DNA of 64,000 nt from Stercorarius parasiticus (taxonomy: Eukaryota > Chordata > Aves > Charadriiformes > Stercorariidae), in contig VWZL01000114.1 of the NCBI GenBank assembly GCA_013396915.1, positions 190,691 to 254,690 on the forward strand. Reading direction: 5' to 3'. Every line of letters starts with the position of its first letter. The stretch's first letter is position 1. Positions 1 to 11,759 of this stretch are shown here, one piece after another. The notes beneath the pieces are model-generated. The model had not been told where the DNA came from and ran no database searches. It saw only the letters and a program-made list of their open reading frames with translations. Made by a program: the position numbers and the translations under genes.

Positions 1-3000
1 CAAGACCTCTATCACCTTTTTTTTTACTTTGGGAAGACTGTAGCTACTATTGCTATTATTTTTCTGTTTGTTAAATTGCATAGGACTACCCACTTAAGCT
101 CTAAATAGTTGAGAGTTTCCTATCTAATTTATTAATATCCTATGTAATTTATAAATTGATGCTTCTCTATTTCATGATAAGCACAAAAGGACAGGATGAA
201 CACTGTAGGGGAAATGGCAGGCAAAAATCAATTACAGATAGACTATAACAAGAGATTTCCATTTTGCAGGCTTATAGGTAAAGACTTGCAGCTAAAAGTG
301 CAAGGTTAGAAATGGTTGGTTTTGGAAAAAAACCACTGCACTGGTTTAGCCAGCTTTGCCAATGTTGTATGGATTGCGGTATTAGTAAGACTAAGTTTTA
401 GCAAATAAGAGTCAGCACTGCTCTTTCACAATGTAATAGCAAAACATTTTCAGTGCTATGATATCAACAGAGGTGATTTAGAATGTGAATAAATTCTTCT
501 TAAAAGTACTTTTGGGTTCTGAATGGCTACAATTCTAGGTACTTCAAATTCTTATTTCCTTGTAGAGGTTTATGTATGGTTTTCCTAAACTAAAATTGTA
601 GGGGAAAAAGTAATAACATTTTAAAATACGTGTTTCCCAAACAGATAATATGCCTACAAGGTCTATTTACAAACAAGAAAGTAAATAATACCAATCTCAA
701 TTCGTTCTTTGGGTAATTCATTGGGCGGGTCCTCATATTAGTTACAGATATTTCAGATATCGTCTAAGTGGTTTAATCCAAGTTTATTCTGCTCCTTTGG
801 ATGTTATAGACCAACTGGTTAGACTGTTGCAAGACACCGTTTACCTTCCAGAGAGAAGTCTATATGAAATTATTAGCTCCATTCTTTTGCCTGTGAGACC
901 TGGGGAAAACCTGATGCTTGAAGTTCTGAACTTTCTTTAATCATCTGACTCACAGTGCTATCTACTGTAAAATGTAGGGAGTTACATGAAAATTTTCTTA
1001 TCATTTGTGGAAATGTTCCCATCTCTGGTTAAAAGTGGAAAACTAGGAGTTACTGCATTTGTTCATATATGTTCCAGCTGTTTAAGTTGCAGTCACGTGT
1101 ATAAGAAATTATTGTTAGCAAGAGCTTGCTTTCGCTTGATTTTTTGTGTGCTTTGTCTCAATTCCCCCTTGAGTAATTTTTAGAATTGTCCCTGTCCTTT
1201 TTTTTTTTTGCTGTTGTTTTCCAGTTGTAAAAGACTTCTTAATAATAGATAAAAGACAAGAGTATCATTAATTTTAGTTCTCCCTTGGATTCATATCAAG
1301 TCTGAAAGAAGAAACAAAACCAGCAAAGCATTTGACTTCAAATTAAATCTTGATATGATGTGCTTGTCTCCTTCTTCTTGCTGTTCATTATAAATTCATC
1401 CTGTTGAGATAAGAATTTTTATTTGATTTAGATATTCTTCTTGAAGGACTCCTAAAAGGGAATGCTAAGTTTGGAAAAGGAGATGTATCTCTTCTCTTTT
1501 GTATCAAGAGATACCAGACTAGCGCCTCTTATCTGTTAGGAGAACAAAATACACACAGAAAGTGGAGGGACTCTGGGTTTTGGTGATTTTTTTTTTTTTT
1601 AGTAAATTTGAGAGACTGGAAAGTTTCTCAGCTTCTCTTTAGACTGGACATTGGTTTTGGTAAAGAATGACTGATCCTCTGTGTTCTCAAGGCCTCAATG
1701 TTCATCATTTATAGACATAGAAACAGACCAAATTAGGAGTAAAATGTTAACTAATTAGAAGGGTTGCAGACTGTGAGTTTAAAATGCTTTCGTAAAGGTG
1801 CTTTGCATTATACATTGTGTTAAGGAGAATTAAACTCTCCTAAATTATCCAAGAATAGCTTCTGTGGTTCTTTTCAACTTTAGAAAGACTGAGCTCCTTC
1901 TGGCCCTCGTCCCAACATGGTGTCTTCTCTCAGCTTTCAAGCAATTTCAGTAAGTTTAAAATATTTTATTTCCTTTCTGATACTTATCTCTAGTTCCTCC
2001 CTTCCTCCCAGCAAGGGGCCTGTCAACTCAGGAACACTTTTTGATTTCTCTTACCCTTCCTGATTTTCAATTTCTGTTTCAGTTTCAGATTCAGGTTCTG
2101 CTCTTCACAGCACTGGTTTCATCATCTGTTGCTCGTCCTGCCCTTTCTCTCAGAATAGTATGTCCAACAACCTTTTTTTTTTCTCTCAACAACTTTAAAA
2201 TTCCAGTTTGAGCAATCTCAAATAGTGAAAAATAAGCCCTCCTTTATCCCTTTCACTTCTACAAGATTTTTCTGGACAATGGATTTCAACAATATATTGA
2301 AATTAAACTATCAAGATAATTTTTGGGGCTGTCCAAACCTGGGACATTAAGCAGTCTTCATCACTGAAATGTGATCATAATTTCTCAGCCTGCATATGGG
2401 TACTAACATACTCTCCAGAGAAGGAGGGTCCTTGCACACACCCTTAAGTGGTTTCTCTAAGTGAGATCCTAATTTGATGAGGTATTTAAAGAGAGAGCAA
2501 AGAAATTAAGGAAGTAAAGGTGCTTGTAAATGCTTAAAACGTGAAAAGTATTGGATAAATAAGAGTTTGAATTACTTAAGGTGTTTATTTTTACATACTA
2601 TTTGTGGCCCCGTTACTTCAGTTATGGTTATCATTGCTAAAGTAGGTCATTATTCTGTTTTATAATATAATGCCAGGGTATGTGACTTCCTATCTACTTA
2701 AAATGCATATTGTAGATGAATATGCCCCAGGGAGTATTTTCACATACTAGAAATGGCTTTCCATATCTGATAAACTGCTTAGGTTTGAATAGTGGAGCAA
2801 TTTCCTTGCCTCCCCTGAAATGGACCAAATACATTTTGTATAGTCTAACTAAAATAATTTCAAAATATATTAGAAGCATAGGCTTGCTTTAGGTGAAATT
2901 CACTTTCCAAAATCTCTTCAAAGAGATTTAAACACTGCACAGATCTTGTAATTCTCTACACATTAGTAAACTTTAATTCTTCCATTCTGAGAATTTGAAG

Positions 3001-4451
3001 TCAATAGAGTACCCTTTAAGAGTTGCCCTGATGGGTAGCTAGTACTAAGGGCTAAGCTACTGTGTGGCTGTCACCACAAGTAATATGTGATATGTCGTGC
3101 CATATATCTGAATCTTGACAATGGATTCATGTCAATTTCTAAATCCCAGGAAAAGGAATGAGGCTAATTATAATTCATCAGACTATACAATAGATTACTT
3201 GGTTTAAATGGCTGCAAATTTGAGGGTGGAGGCCTACTCTCGGCTGTATATTAAACACAAAAATATCACCTATGAATCCCATTTATACTATTACTTCAAG
3301 ATTAGGCATTTGGAACAACATATAACATAAACTCTCCTGCTGTGTTCTTCCCCCCCCTGAAAATTAGTTCTATAAATTCACAGTGAATAAATCACTCAGA
3401 CACTTGGAAAAAAGGTTGTCTTTTAGTATTGTAAATGCGATCAACAAACACAAAGTTCCCCATGTATGGAGAGTTTGGGTCAAGTATACTGACAATTTAA
3501 CTATACAGCTGTACAAAAACTGTTGCAGCTCATTGATGCATGATTAATGTTAATCTTTTATATGATACATTCTAAGAGAAACGTGAAAAAAGCATAATGA
3601 TCAAAGACATTCATTCTTACTTTATTACTAAAGTTTAAATCTTATTGGAATAATAACTCAGTTGCAAAGTAAAATTGAAGTTTCTTCCCATTATTAGAAT
3701 GTCCTCTTTCATGTTTACAATTCAAAGTTACCTATCTGTTGGGCATTATTTCATATTAGAGAAACTTCCACTCCCCACTAATTACACTAAAGCCTTATTT
3801 AATATTAATATCAATTGGATTTCTGTTTAAGGCTGTATTATAAGGTGATGTATCCAGTTCTTGCTTAAGGCATATACCAGCAATTTTGCTTAATTCTATT
3901 TCAGCATTGTGCTTGTAAGAATTAACTGGTTGGGTTTTTTTTAAAGGATTTAATTTTGTACACATTATGATCACTTCTGAGTCTAGATGCAAAACTAGGT
4001 CCCTATCATATAATTGGCTTTGCTTAGGTTCCATCTTTACATTTTTTCAAAGCTTTATTGGGATCAGGCTTTCTTGGTCCAGCTATTAATATTTTTCTTT
4101 CATGCATCTAAATTAGCACTGGATTTGTAGAAAGCTAGACATACACAAAAATTCATTGAATCTATAGAATACATATTCCTACATATACTTTTTTTTTCTT
4201 TAAAAGGATGGAGAGGAAATTCTATTGGTCTCAAAGAACAAAGCATGAGGAGAAGACATTAGATAAAATACATTGGTATTCATAAGCAAGACTATAGACT
4301 TTCTAAGACATTTGCATAAGCAAAATAGAATGTAAAAGTCAGTGCAAAAAAATTTTATTGGTATGCTGTTGAACCCTAAGGAGAAAAAAATAAAAGACTT
4401 CTCTAGAATTCTTTATGTCCTGCTAGGCTGCTATTGCATATTTGCTATTGC
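1..4451. other. AT-rich sequence upstream of GRIK2, no gene seen
   Basis: AT-rich noncoding DNA with short poly-T runs (for example near 1199-1210 and 1588-1600). ORFs here are short, lack recognisable domains and look like chance frames. I see no exon flanked by splice sites that I can defend, no RNA gene and no repeat that I can name. Confidence 0.6.
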
Positions 4452-4984
4452 AGGTATTAATGATTTGGCTGCCTCATTTAGATGTTTGATGAACACAATA
4501 TATGAGAAATTGCAGAAATGGTGGTGATTAGGCCCAGAATTTAGAATGTGTCTCAACAAACTGAAAAAGAGTTCTGGAAAAATAAGAATGATATTCAACA
4601 GGGACAAGCACAAGATTCTATACTTGAGAGAGAGTGAGTAGCTCAGCAAATGCAAGTGAGGAAACAGCTAATCAGGGGGTAGTTAAGCAGAAAAGCACCT
4701 AGACATTATTGTGATGAGGCAAATATGAATCTACAATATTGTGCTGTTGCAAAGGAGTCAAACATCATATTGGGATTTCTGAACAAGACGGGAACCTGAA
4801 AGCAGTAATAATAGTCTTTCCTTCCACTCACTGCTTTGGTTGTTGTCTTTTCTGTACTATATACAGTTCTGCACACTGTAATGCAATGATATGCACCAAT
4901 TAGAAACACTCTGGAAAAAGCAGTTAAAAATATGAGATACTTAGAAACAGTCTAGAGAAGAGTAGACTGGGGGACACACGAGAT
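4452..4984 (+). mobile_element. Old, diverged CR1 LINE, left part (interrupted)
   Basis: A highly diverged CR1-family LINE fragment reading on the + strand. The stretch near 4455-4475 encodes INDL, resembling the conserved CR1 reverse-transcriptase segment before the FADD box. The 'ttcaacagggacaagcacaa' segment near 4593 and the 'gtctagagaagagtagact' segment near 4950 match landmarks in the order expected in the CR1/L3 3' half. No long ORF survives. The fragment stops abruptly at 4984, where a younger CR1 in the opposite orientation begins, and its expected continuation resumes near 6412. The left limit is approximate. CR1 identity comes from remembered family landmarks, not from an alignment. 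Confidence 0.6.
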
Positions 4985-5046
4985 AATCACAGAATGGTTG
5001 AGATTGGAAGGGACCTCTGGAGGTCATTTGGTCCAACCACTCCTAA

Positions 5047-6400
5047 TCAAGCAGGGTCACCTACAGCTGGTTTCCCAGGACCATGTCCAGGCAGTTTTTT
5101 TAATATCTCCAAGGTGGGAGTGTCCGCATGCTCTCTTGGCAACCTGTGCTGGTGCTTCGTTACCCTCACAGTAGAAAGGGTGATGTTCAGAGGGAACCTC
5201 CTGTGTTTCAGTACGTGCCCGTTGCCTCTGGTCCTGTAACTACTGAAAAGAGCCTGGCTGTGTCTACTGAAAAGAGCCTGGCTGTGTCTTCTTTGCGTCA
5301 TCCCTTCAGGTATTTATACACATTGATAAGGTCCTCCCTGAGATGTCTCTTCTCCACGTTAACCAGTTCCAGCTTTCTCAGCATTTCCTCATATGGCATA
5401 TGCTCCAGTCCCTTCATCATCTCCTATTGTTGGACTCTTTCCAGTTTTCCCATGTTTCTCTCGTACTGGAAAGCCCAGAACTGGACACAGTATTTCAGGT
5501 GTTGTCTCACCAGTGCTGAGTGGAGGGGAAGGATCACCTCCATCGACCTGCTAGCAACACTTCACCTAATGTAGCCCAGGATACCATCAGCCTTCTTTGC
5601 CATGATGGCACATTACTAACTCATGTTGAACTTGGTGTCCACCAGGACCCCCAGGTCTTTTTCTGCCAAACCGCTTTGCAGCTGGTTGGACTCCAGGCTG
5701 TAGTGGTACAGTTGTTCCTTTCCAGGTGCAGGACTTTGCAATTGCCTTTGTTGAACTTCATGTAATTCCTGTCAGGCCATTTCTCTAGCCTCTCAAGGTC
5801 CCTCTGGATGGCAGCACAATCCCCTAGTGTGTCAGCCAGTCCTTCCTGTTTGATGTCATCAGCAAACTTGCCAAGAGTACACTCTGCCCCATCATCCAGA
5901 TCATTAATGAAGATGTTGAACAAGACTGGACCCAACATTAACCCCTGGAGTACACCGCTAGTTACTGGCTTCCAAGTAGAGTTTATGCTACTGATCACTA
6001 TCCTCTGGGCCCAGCCATTCAGCCAGCTTTCAATCCACCTCACTGTCTGCTCAGCCAGCCCATTCTTCAACAGCTTCTTTATGAGGATCTTATGGAAGAC
6101 AGTGCCAAAGGCCTTACTGAAGTCTAGGTGGACAATACCCACTGCTCTCCCCTCATCCACCAAGCCCACCACATAATTTTAAAAGTTTATCAAGCTGGTC
6201 AATCATGACTTCCCCTTGGTGAATCCATGCTGACTACTCCTAATGATTTTCTTGTCCTTCATGTGCCTGGAAATGTTTTTCAGGATTAGCTGCTCCATCA
6301 CCTTCCCAAGGACTGAGGTGAGGCTGACTGGTCTGGAGCTCCCTGGGTCCTCCTCCTTGCCCTTTTTGAAGATAGGAGTGACATTTAACTTCCTGCATAA
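5047..6400 (-). pseudogene. CR1 ORF2 remnant (reverse transcriptase), frameshifted
   Basis: Broken ORF2 of the minus-strand CR1. Reading leftward from about 6390, one frame carries a PIFKKG-like and a RPVSLTS-like motif, typical of the fingers of CR1 reverse transcriptase. A frame change near 6179 leads into a 183-codon open stretch (6172-5621) containing VHLDFSKAF, GVLQGLMLGPVLFNIFINDL and FADD, the catalytic box. The residue after SKAF, normally Asp in CR1 as I recall the family, is Gly here. After further frame changes, the C-terminal RLPRE-like segment lies in 5047-5301. The enzyme would have primed reverse transcription of CR1 RNA at genomic nicks. This copy cannot encode it. Confidence 0.88.
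5240..5287. repeat. Perfect 24-bp tandem duplication inside CR1
   Basis: Two identical 24-base units (5240-5263 and 5264-5287), each beginning 'ctactgaaaagagcctggct', lie head to tail within the 3' part of the minus-strand CR1. A 24-base repeat keeps frame, so the duplication adds eight codons to the ORF2 remnant. It probably arose after insertion or in the source copy. Confidence 0.95.
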
Positions 6401-6411
6401 TATTTCTTCAG

Positions 6412-6615
6412 ATGTTCAGAAAATGGTTTCGGAGGGAGGAATAAACTCATCTCTATGTCCTCTGCAGGTAAGAAGAAGAGTGGTGAGTGTCAATTGCCAT
6501 AAAGCTGTTTGAGGCAAACATCAGAATCTTTTATAACAATAAGGATTGCTATGCCATGAAAGCCTTCATGGGAAGGCTGCAAAATACGGCAGTCTATTGG
6601 AGAATATTGTACGCT
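6412..6615 (+). mobile_element. Old CR1 LINE, right part (continuation of 4452-4984)
   Basis: This is the continuation of the old + strand CR1 after the inserted copy. The 'ctctatgtcctctgcaggta' segment near 6452, the 'caattgccataaagctgttt' segment near 6490 and the 'aacaataaggattgctatg' segment near 6535 follow the CR1/L3 3' untranslated and C-terminal order. Together with 4452-4984 it forms one element split by a 1.4-kb insertion. The 3' end is approximate. Confidence 0.55.
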
Positions 6616-8930
6616 GTATCATGACTGGCACCAAAAAAAAAAAAATGTCCAATCCTTGCTTCTAGATCCAAAGGTATTCAGACTCAGGGAAAGTTTTTAT
6701 TTTTTTATGGCTCTTAATAGTGTTATATTTTAGGCTTCTTAGTAATGTAATACACTTTGGTGTACCTCTTAAACAATAAAGTGAGTAAGCATGTAAATCT
6801 TGAATTAGGCCAGGTTGTTCAAATGTGAGATATTTATTCTAGAGTTATGGGATATCATCTGGAAAGACTGTAGACATTACCTAAGAGCTATCAGTGAAAG
6901 TCATTATATGATCCCATCTTGCTGAATAGTAAGGAGAGAGAAGAAAACTGTCAGATGTACAGATCGATGAATTCCTATGAGAAACATCATGCCTGCTGTA
7001 TTACACAGGCCAGTACTTTTAAAATTAACAATAACACACAATGGGTACAAATCTTTAATCAATTAAAATTTCAATTTTGTATATGATCCATCAAACTGAC
7101 ATAGATATAACCTATGGCTCGTTGTCTCCCTCAAGTGGATAATACAAGAACAGGGATTTATTTCTAGACAAAGAGATTTTTTGGTTTTATTCCATCCTAC
7201 TTTGACTCATGCTTCTGTTTGAAGGAACAAGATTTGATACATGCAGCCAGCTTGACCAGGAATGTAAGTACAAAAGGTCATCATCAAAAGCTGTAATCAG
7301 CTATAAAGAACCAAAACTTGGGAGGATTTTCCTTGGCCAAACTAACGACGACAAGTCTTTCTTTGCCAGTGAGCTGTACCAGAAGTCCTTATGCCATAGC
7401 AGTAGGGCACAGATTTCCTCAAAGACTACCTAGTGTTGTTCACGATTGCAAGAGGACAAAAAAAAATCAACAATGGCAGGCAGGAAGAACAAAATATTCA
7501 GTTGTCTGCGATACGAAGCCCCAAAAGTTTGCTTCAGTGTTTTCTGTGGCAGGGCACAAGCTGTGAACCACTCATCTTGAACAAGTGTCAGTACTCAGAT
7601 TTGGGTCATTAATTTGGACAGAATTTGTTTAAGGCTGCTATGCCTCAGCATACAGAATCCCTAACAGATTATTTCGGTCAGATTTGGGTCTTTGTAGATC
7701 TGGCATTTTCAAAACCTCAATGGAAACTCTTTTGAAAGTTCTTAAATTCTGCCAGTGTTTACATTATCATAGCTGACCCAAATTGAAAGATAAAGCAGGA
7801 AAGAAAAAAAGTATTAAATATTCAGATGTACTGAGTATAAGTGATAGATTTCTGTGGGGAAAGAATTTATCTGTCATCCTTAGGTAATTTCATTTTGAAA
7901 GGCTTAAAGGAATTAGGCTACAAGTTTACATTACTTCTGACTTTGAGGTGTAAATACACCTAATGGGGCAGGAATGTGATAAACTCATATTATTTCATTC
8001 TATATATTTAGAAATAATGCTGGGGAAAATATACAAAACCAAAAACCATTCTCACAAAGATCTTTGCAAATTCATTTACTTTTTAGTGGGGTGGATTTCT
8101 TATTGGCACTTATAAAACTTGTTTTAAATAGCTGGTGAAAAGATGACATAAGTAGATTCTTATTTGATAAAATTTTAAATTTCAATAAAAATAATCAAAA
8201 AAAAAAGGAAACAACCAAGAAAATAATTTTGGTTGGGGCATTTTTGGGTTTTCTTTTTTTTTTTATGGACTGGTAAGAGTCCAGGAGCTTGTGTGACATA
8301 TTCTCTGGTACACCTTATTTTGAATATTGAGAAATTTGGCCAGCTCTTTCCTATAGGTTTCTTTCTGGTGGTCAATACTGATAAAGTTGAAAGTTCCCAC
8401 AGCGTAAATGGGAAGAAACATAACAAGAAACTTTGTCATTATTGAAATTATGGGGTTTTGCAGTAGTCAAAGCCCAAGAAAAGAGAATCCCAGAGTGTCT
8501 TCCCATTATGTCACTGACTTGCAGTGATCTTAGGCTTGTTGTTCATTTCTTCCTGCGCCAAATTTCTTCATTTAAGTAATAACGAGACGTATGCAAATAT
8601 CCCAAGTGCTACCTGTTGATAACAGCACTGGTGACATTTGGAATCTCTTTCCTGTCTGAGGGAGGACCTGATTCTGTGTGAACTGTTGTTGGCTGGGGGA
8701 AAGCATTGAGGGTTCCACGTCTGGACAGAAATGTAACCCAGGCAACAAGGGAAAAGACTGCATCAATGCAGTTGAGGTGAAATGATTACATGAGGGTATG
8801 ACACAATCTATCTGCAATATTAGAACCATTCTGGGGACTTAAATGCCCTTTTCTTCCCCTGCCTTCCTTTCTCTCATCTTAGAAAGACACCGTTGAGTCA
8901 CATTTTTTTGTGTTTGCCTTGTTCTGTATT
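6616..8930. other. AT-rich upstream sequence, no gene seen
   Basis: Noncoding AT-rich DNA with short A runs (about 6632-6645 and 8199-8208) and a T run near 8252-8264. I found no supportable coding region, RNA gene or named repeat. Confidence 0.55.
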
Positions 8931-9239
8931 TGTGCTCTGGTCAGAAAACTCTGGATAATAACAGCGCAAATGCAGTCAGTGATAAAAGAAGAGGGACGGA
9001 ATCACCGAGTCATTGCTCGCACAGATGTTTGCTCACCCGACCTCACACGCTTCCCACCCTTTGCCTGCTCGCAGCGTTAACCCGTCTCCCCTTCCCGGAG
9101 ACCGTGGCGATCCCCGCGATTCCTTTCCCTCCTGCAGGACCCCACAGAGCTCAGCTTTCCGCGGTCTTGTCCCTCTCAGTTGCCGCACGCTTACTGCTGC
9201 CGTGGCACCTCCTCCCCAGCTCCCTTTGCCTCCTAAAGT

Positions 9240-9540
9240 GGCACGAAGCGCTTTGCTTTAGCAGTGCGTTTGGGTTTTTACAAGAATTATCTCCATTACA
9301 GCTTCGGGCAAATGAACTGGCTAATGAATTTTCTGTCGGCTATGGAAGTGCGCTGCAAGTAATTAAGGGATGTGCTGTGGGGACGATTAAGCTGCAAGTC
9401 ACAGCGGCCAGAACCCAATCGCGGCGAGCCCGTCGCGGTCTGTGCCGCCTGCGCTCGGCTCTACAATGGGATCATTGACTATTTATTTACTTAGCACAAC
9501 AACTCCGCTGTTTACTTAATTATAGGAGCTTCTTAGTTAC
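9240..9540. promoter_or_regulatory. Candidate conserved regulatory element at island edge
   Basis: A 300-base block just left of the CpG island, rich in homeodomain-type TAAT/ATTA cores (for example 'ggctaatgaattt' and 'aagtaattaagg') and forkhead-like sites ('tatttatttac', 'tgtttactt' at 9480-9520). This composition resembles developmental enhancers or promoter-flanking elements. Function and conservation are inferred from appearance only. Confidence 0.3.
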
Positions 9541-10046
9541 CAACCCCCACCCGCCCCAGCTCCATCTCTTCCACGCTCTTCGAGCCCCTCCACGCCTCCG
9601 ATAACCAGGACTCCTTAGTTGATCGCTTGGGCAGATGAATCGGGGCAACACCTGAGAATCCTTTTGGGGGTCTGGGCAGCGCTCCCCCGCGGATCCGGGA
9701 ACGGGAATTTTCCATGAGGGAAAGGAGAGGGGACGGGTATTTTCCTGTCAAGCTGCACGACACATCTGCCCGGAGATCAGACCTCGGGAAGGCTGCCGGG
9801 GGTGGGCGGGGGGGTGTGTGGGGGTGGAAGATCCTGCAGCCCTTCAAGGCATGTCCGAGCCGCGAAACAAAATCGGGAGAAGGGGAGAAGAGGCAGACGC
9901 CTGTGGCGCTGCGGGGGCGAGGCTGGGCGAAAGAGGAAAGCATTTGCAATCCCGCAGGGGGTGGGGGGACTGCATTTCACACCCTAGATCATTAGGGAGC
10001 CCTATTATCAGAGCCCCCCCTCCCGCAGCGTTGCCGCTAAAGGGCG

Positions 10047-10148
10047 NNNNNNNNNNNNNNNNNNNNNNNNNNNNNNNNNNNNNNNNNNNNNNNNNNNNNN
10101 NNNNNNNNNNNNNNNNNNNNNNNNNNNNNNNNNNNNNNNNNNNNNNNN
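10047..10148. other. Assembly gap (102 Ns) within the CpG island
   Basis: A run of 102 unresolved bases flanked by very GC-rich sequence ('gctaaagggcg' on the left, 'cggggcgcgctcg' on the right). GC-extreme sequence is a common cause of such gaps, so the true length may differ from 102. Confidence 0.98.
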
Positions 10149-10783
10149 CGGGGCGCGCTCGCTTTGCCTTCCCCACGCCCCGCTCGCCTTCCTTGCTCGC
10201 CCTCGCACGAGGTTTCTCCCCCCGGACCCCCTTCCAGCCTGGATGGGGTAGGGAAGCAGTGCCCGAGCTGAGTCCCCGCTAGTCCAGGGAAGGAGCGGAG
10301 ACCAGCGGGCTTCAGCATGAGGAAGGAGTCGAGGAGCAGCCGAAGGCACCCGCACTATTTCCAGCAGCCCCGCAGGCTGCGGTAGCGGAGCTCCGCTCAC
10401 CCCCGCGCCCACGGGGCAAAACGGGGACGGGCGGGGGTCTCTGAGCGTCGTTTTGCAGCAGGCAGGGTCCAACACTTCCGCTCTCCTCTCCCCACCGTGT
10501 TTACAAAACGGCTCGGGGACCCCGATTACAAGCTCGGACTTTTAACGCCCTGAAAACTCGCCACCCGGCGACCTCGGGCCCTTTTGGCGGCGGCGGGGCA
10601 GGAGAGGCGGGAGCGCTCCTGCTTCACCGGCCGCCCGCGAAGCCCTGCGGCCGTCGGTGGTCGGCGGGGCGAGCGGGTGGCGGCAGGGCTTGGCTTTGCG
10701 GGGAGCCGGGAGAGGTGGCCGCGGAGGAAGCGGGTTTCTGCTCCTTTAAAGGGCGCTGTGCAGCGCTTCCGACGGGAGGCGGA

Positions 10784-10862
10784 TCTCCCTCCTTCCTTCC
10801 CTCCCTCCATCCCTCCCTGCTTCCCTCCCTCCATCCCTCCCTCCCTCCCTCTTCCTCCCTCG
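10784..10862. repeat. Polypyrimidine (CCCT/CCTT)n tract
   Basis: Almost 80 bases of C and T on the + strand, with a few interrupting bases. It is built from tccc units and includes two near-identical sub-blocks around 10798-10821 and 10822-10845. The complementary strand is G-rich purine. Tracts like this can adopt triplex or G-quadruplex structure and are often found at CpG-island promoters. A single unresolved base follows at 10864. Confidence 0.9.
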
Positions 10863-11759
10863 CNGACCTACACGCCGCGATGTCTCTTGGCCAGGTGTCA
10901 ACGGGCAAAGGCGGGCGCTGGGCTGGCGGATCCGGGCACTGCTGGGCTGTCCGGCTCCTGCCGCCCGGGTCTGTCCCTCCTGCGGGGTAGACAAACCTAT
11001 CGCCTTCCTCTCTTCCTCCCCCGTTACTCCGCACCGTCATAGCTGCCGCTGTCCCCACGCTGGGGGCGGAGGGGTGGGAAAGCGGGCGCGAGAGGCCAGG
11101 GCAACGCAGCCCCCCGATGCCCCTCGTCCCGCTCCCGCCGTAGCCCGGAACTGCCCCTCACAGCTGGAGCGCTGCTCCCGGGCCGGGGTCAGGGCGGCCG
11201 TGCCGGCAGCCTTGAGGATGTGTCCCCCATTCTCCTGCGGGAGCGGGGGTGAGAAACGGGCTCTAACTTCGCTAGAGTTGTGGGTGGACAACAGTTTCTA
11301 CTTCCGTGAGGTCTCCTCCTGCCCCTACCCGGCCCCCACCGTACGGCACAGCCAGCCCCCCCTTCGCCTTGTCGGCAGTCCTGCCATTTATTTCTGACCA
11401 AATTCAGCATTCTTTGGGTGAGCATCCATCGCTAATCCAGCCAGGGTGCTGACACTCTCTGTGTAAAGCAAGAGACATTCCTGCCTACGGAGTGGAGGCG
11501 CGATTGCAAGAGCCGTACTGAAAAGGAATGAATACATTAAAATGAAAACCTCTCTTCACGTTTTCCTTAGAAACTTTTGGGGGAGTAGAGTATGGAAAAC
11601 ATTAAACATCCTCCTTCTCCTCCCCAAATCTTTCACAGCTTCCCCAACCCCAAAGCAAACTGAAGGGACGAAGGCTGACCTGTAGATAATGTCATAAATG
11701 TTTGTTCTTGCTGTTTCAAACCGTCTGGAAAAGTGCATTTCTGTGATACCCAAAAGTCC

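Larger units (their letters stand above)
4985..6411 (-). mobile_element. Younger CR1 LINE copy, 5'-truncated, minus strand
   Basis: CR1 non-LTR retrotransposon, about 1.4 kb. Its 3' end lies at the low coordinate: the + strand shows 'tcacagaatggttgagattg' then 'gaagggacctctggaggtca', the reverse complement of the avian CR1 tail. The element reads leftward through the ORF2 C-terminus into the reverse-transcriptase domain. It is truncated at its 5' end near 6411, so it lacks the promoter, ORF1 and the endonuclease, as most genomic CR1 copies do. Boundaries are good to about 15 bases, because the flanking older CR1 continues on both sides. Confidence 0.9.
9540..11370. promoter_or_regulatory. Large CpG island, candidate GRIK2 promoter region
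   Basis: A GC-rich, CpG-dense block of about 1.8 kb in an AT-rich setting, roughly 5 kb upstream of the GRIK2 start codon. CpG islands of this kind usually mark promoters active in or poised for development. The many open frames on both strands are the expected result of high GC and have no recognisable domains. Possible 5' splice sites for a noncoding first exon include 'gcgggggtgagaaa' near 11240 and 'tttgggtgagcat' near 11415, both unproven. A 102-base gap sits inside the island. Confidence 0.6.

Noticed and set aside
5808..6176. A 122-codon + strand open frame
   Set aside because: It is the antisense of the CR1 reverse-transcriptase ORF on the minus strand; its openness is a shadow of that frame.
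8930..9478. A 182-codon open frame on the + strand, among the longest in the window
   Set aside because: It needs a non-ATG start (GTG), runs into GC-rich island sequence, and shows no domain, splice context or coding-like composition.
9818..11058. Several overlapping 80-155 codon frames on both strands
   Set aside because: They fall in the CpG island, some run through the N gap, and they consist of Arg/Pro/Gly/Ala-rich translation expected from GC content.
11435..11455. Second RE1-like site ('gggtgctgac')
   Set aside because: Only one half-site matches; the partner half GGACAGCGC is absent at the allowed spacings.
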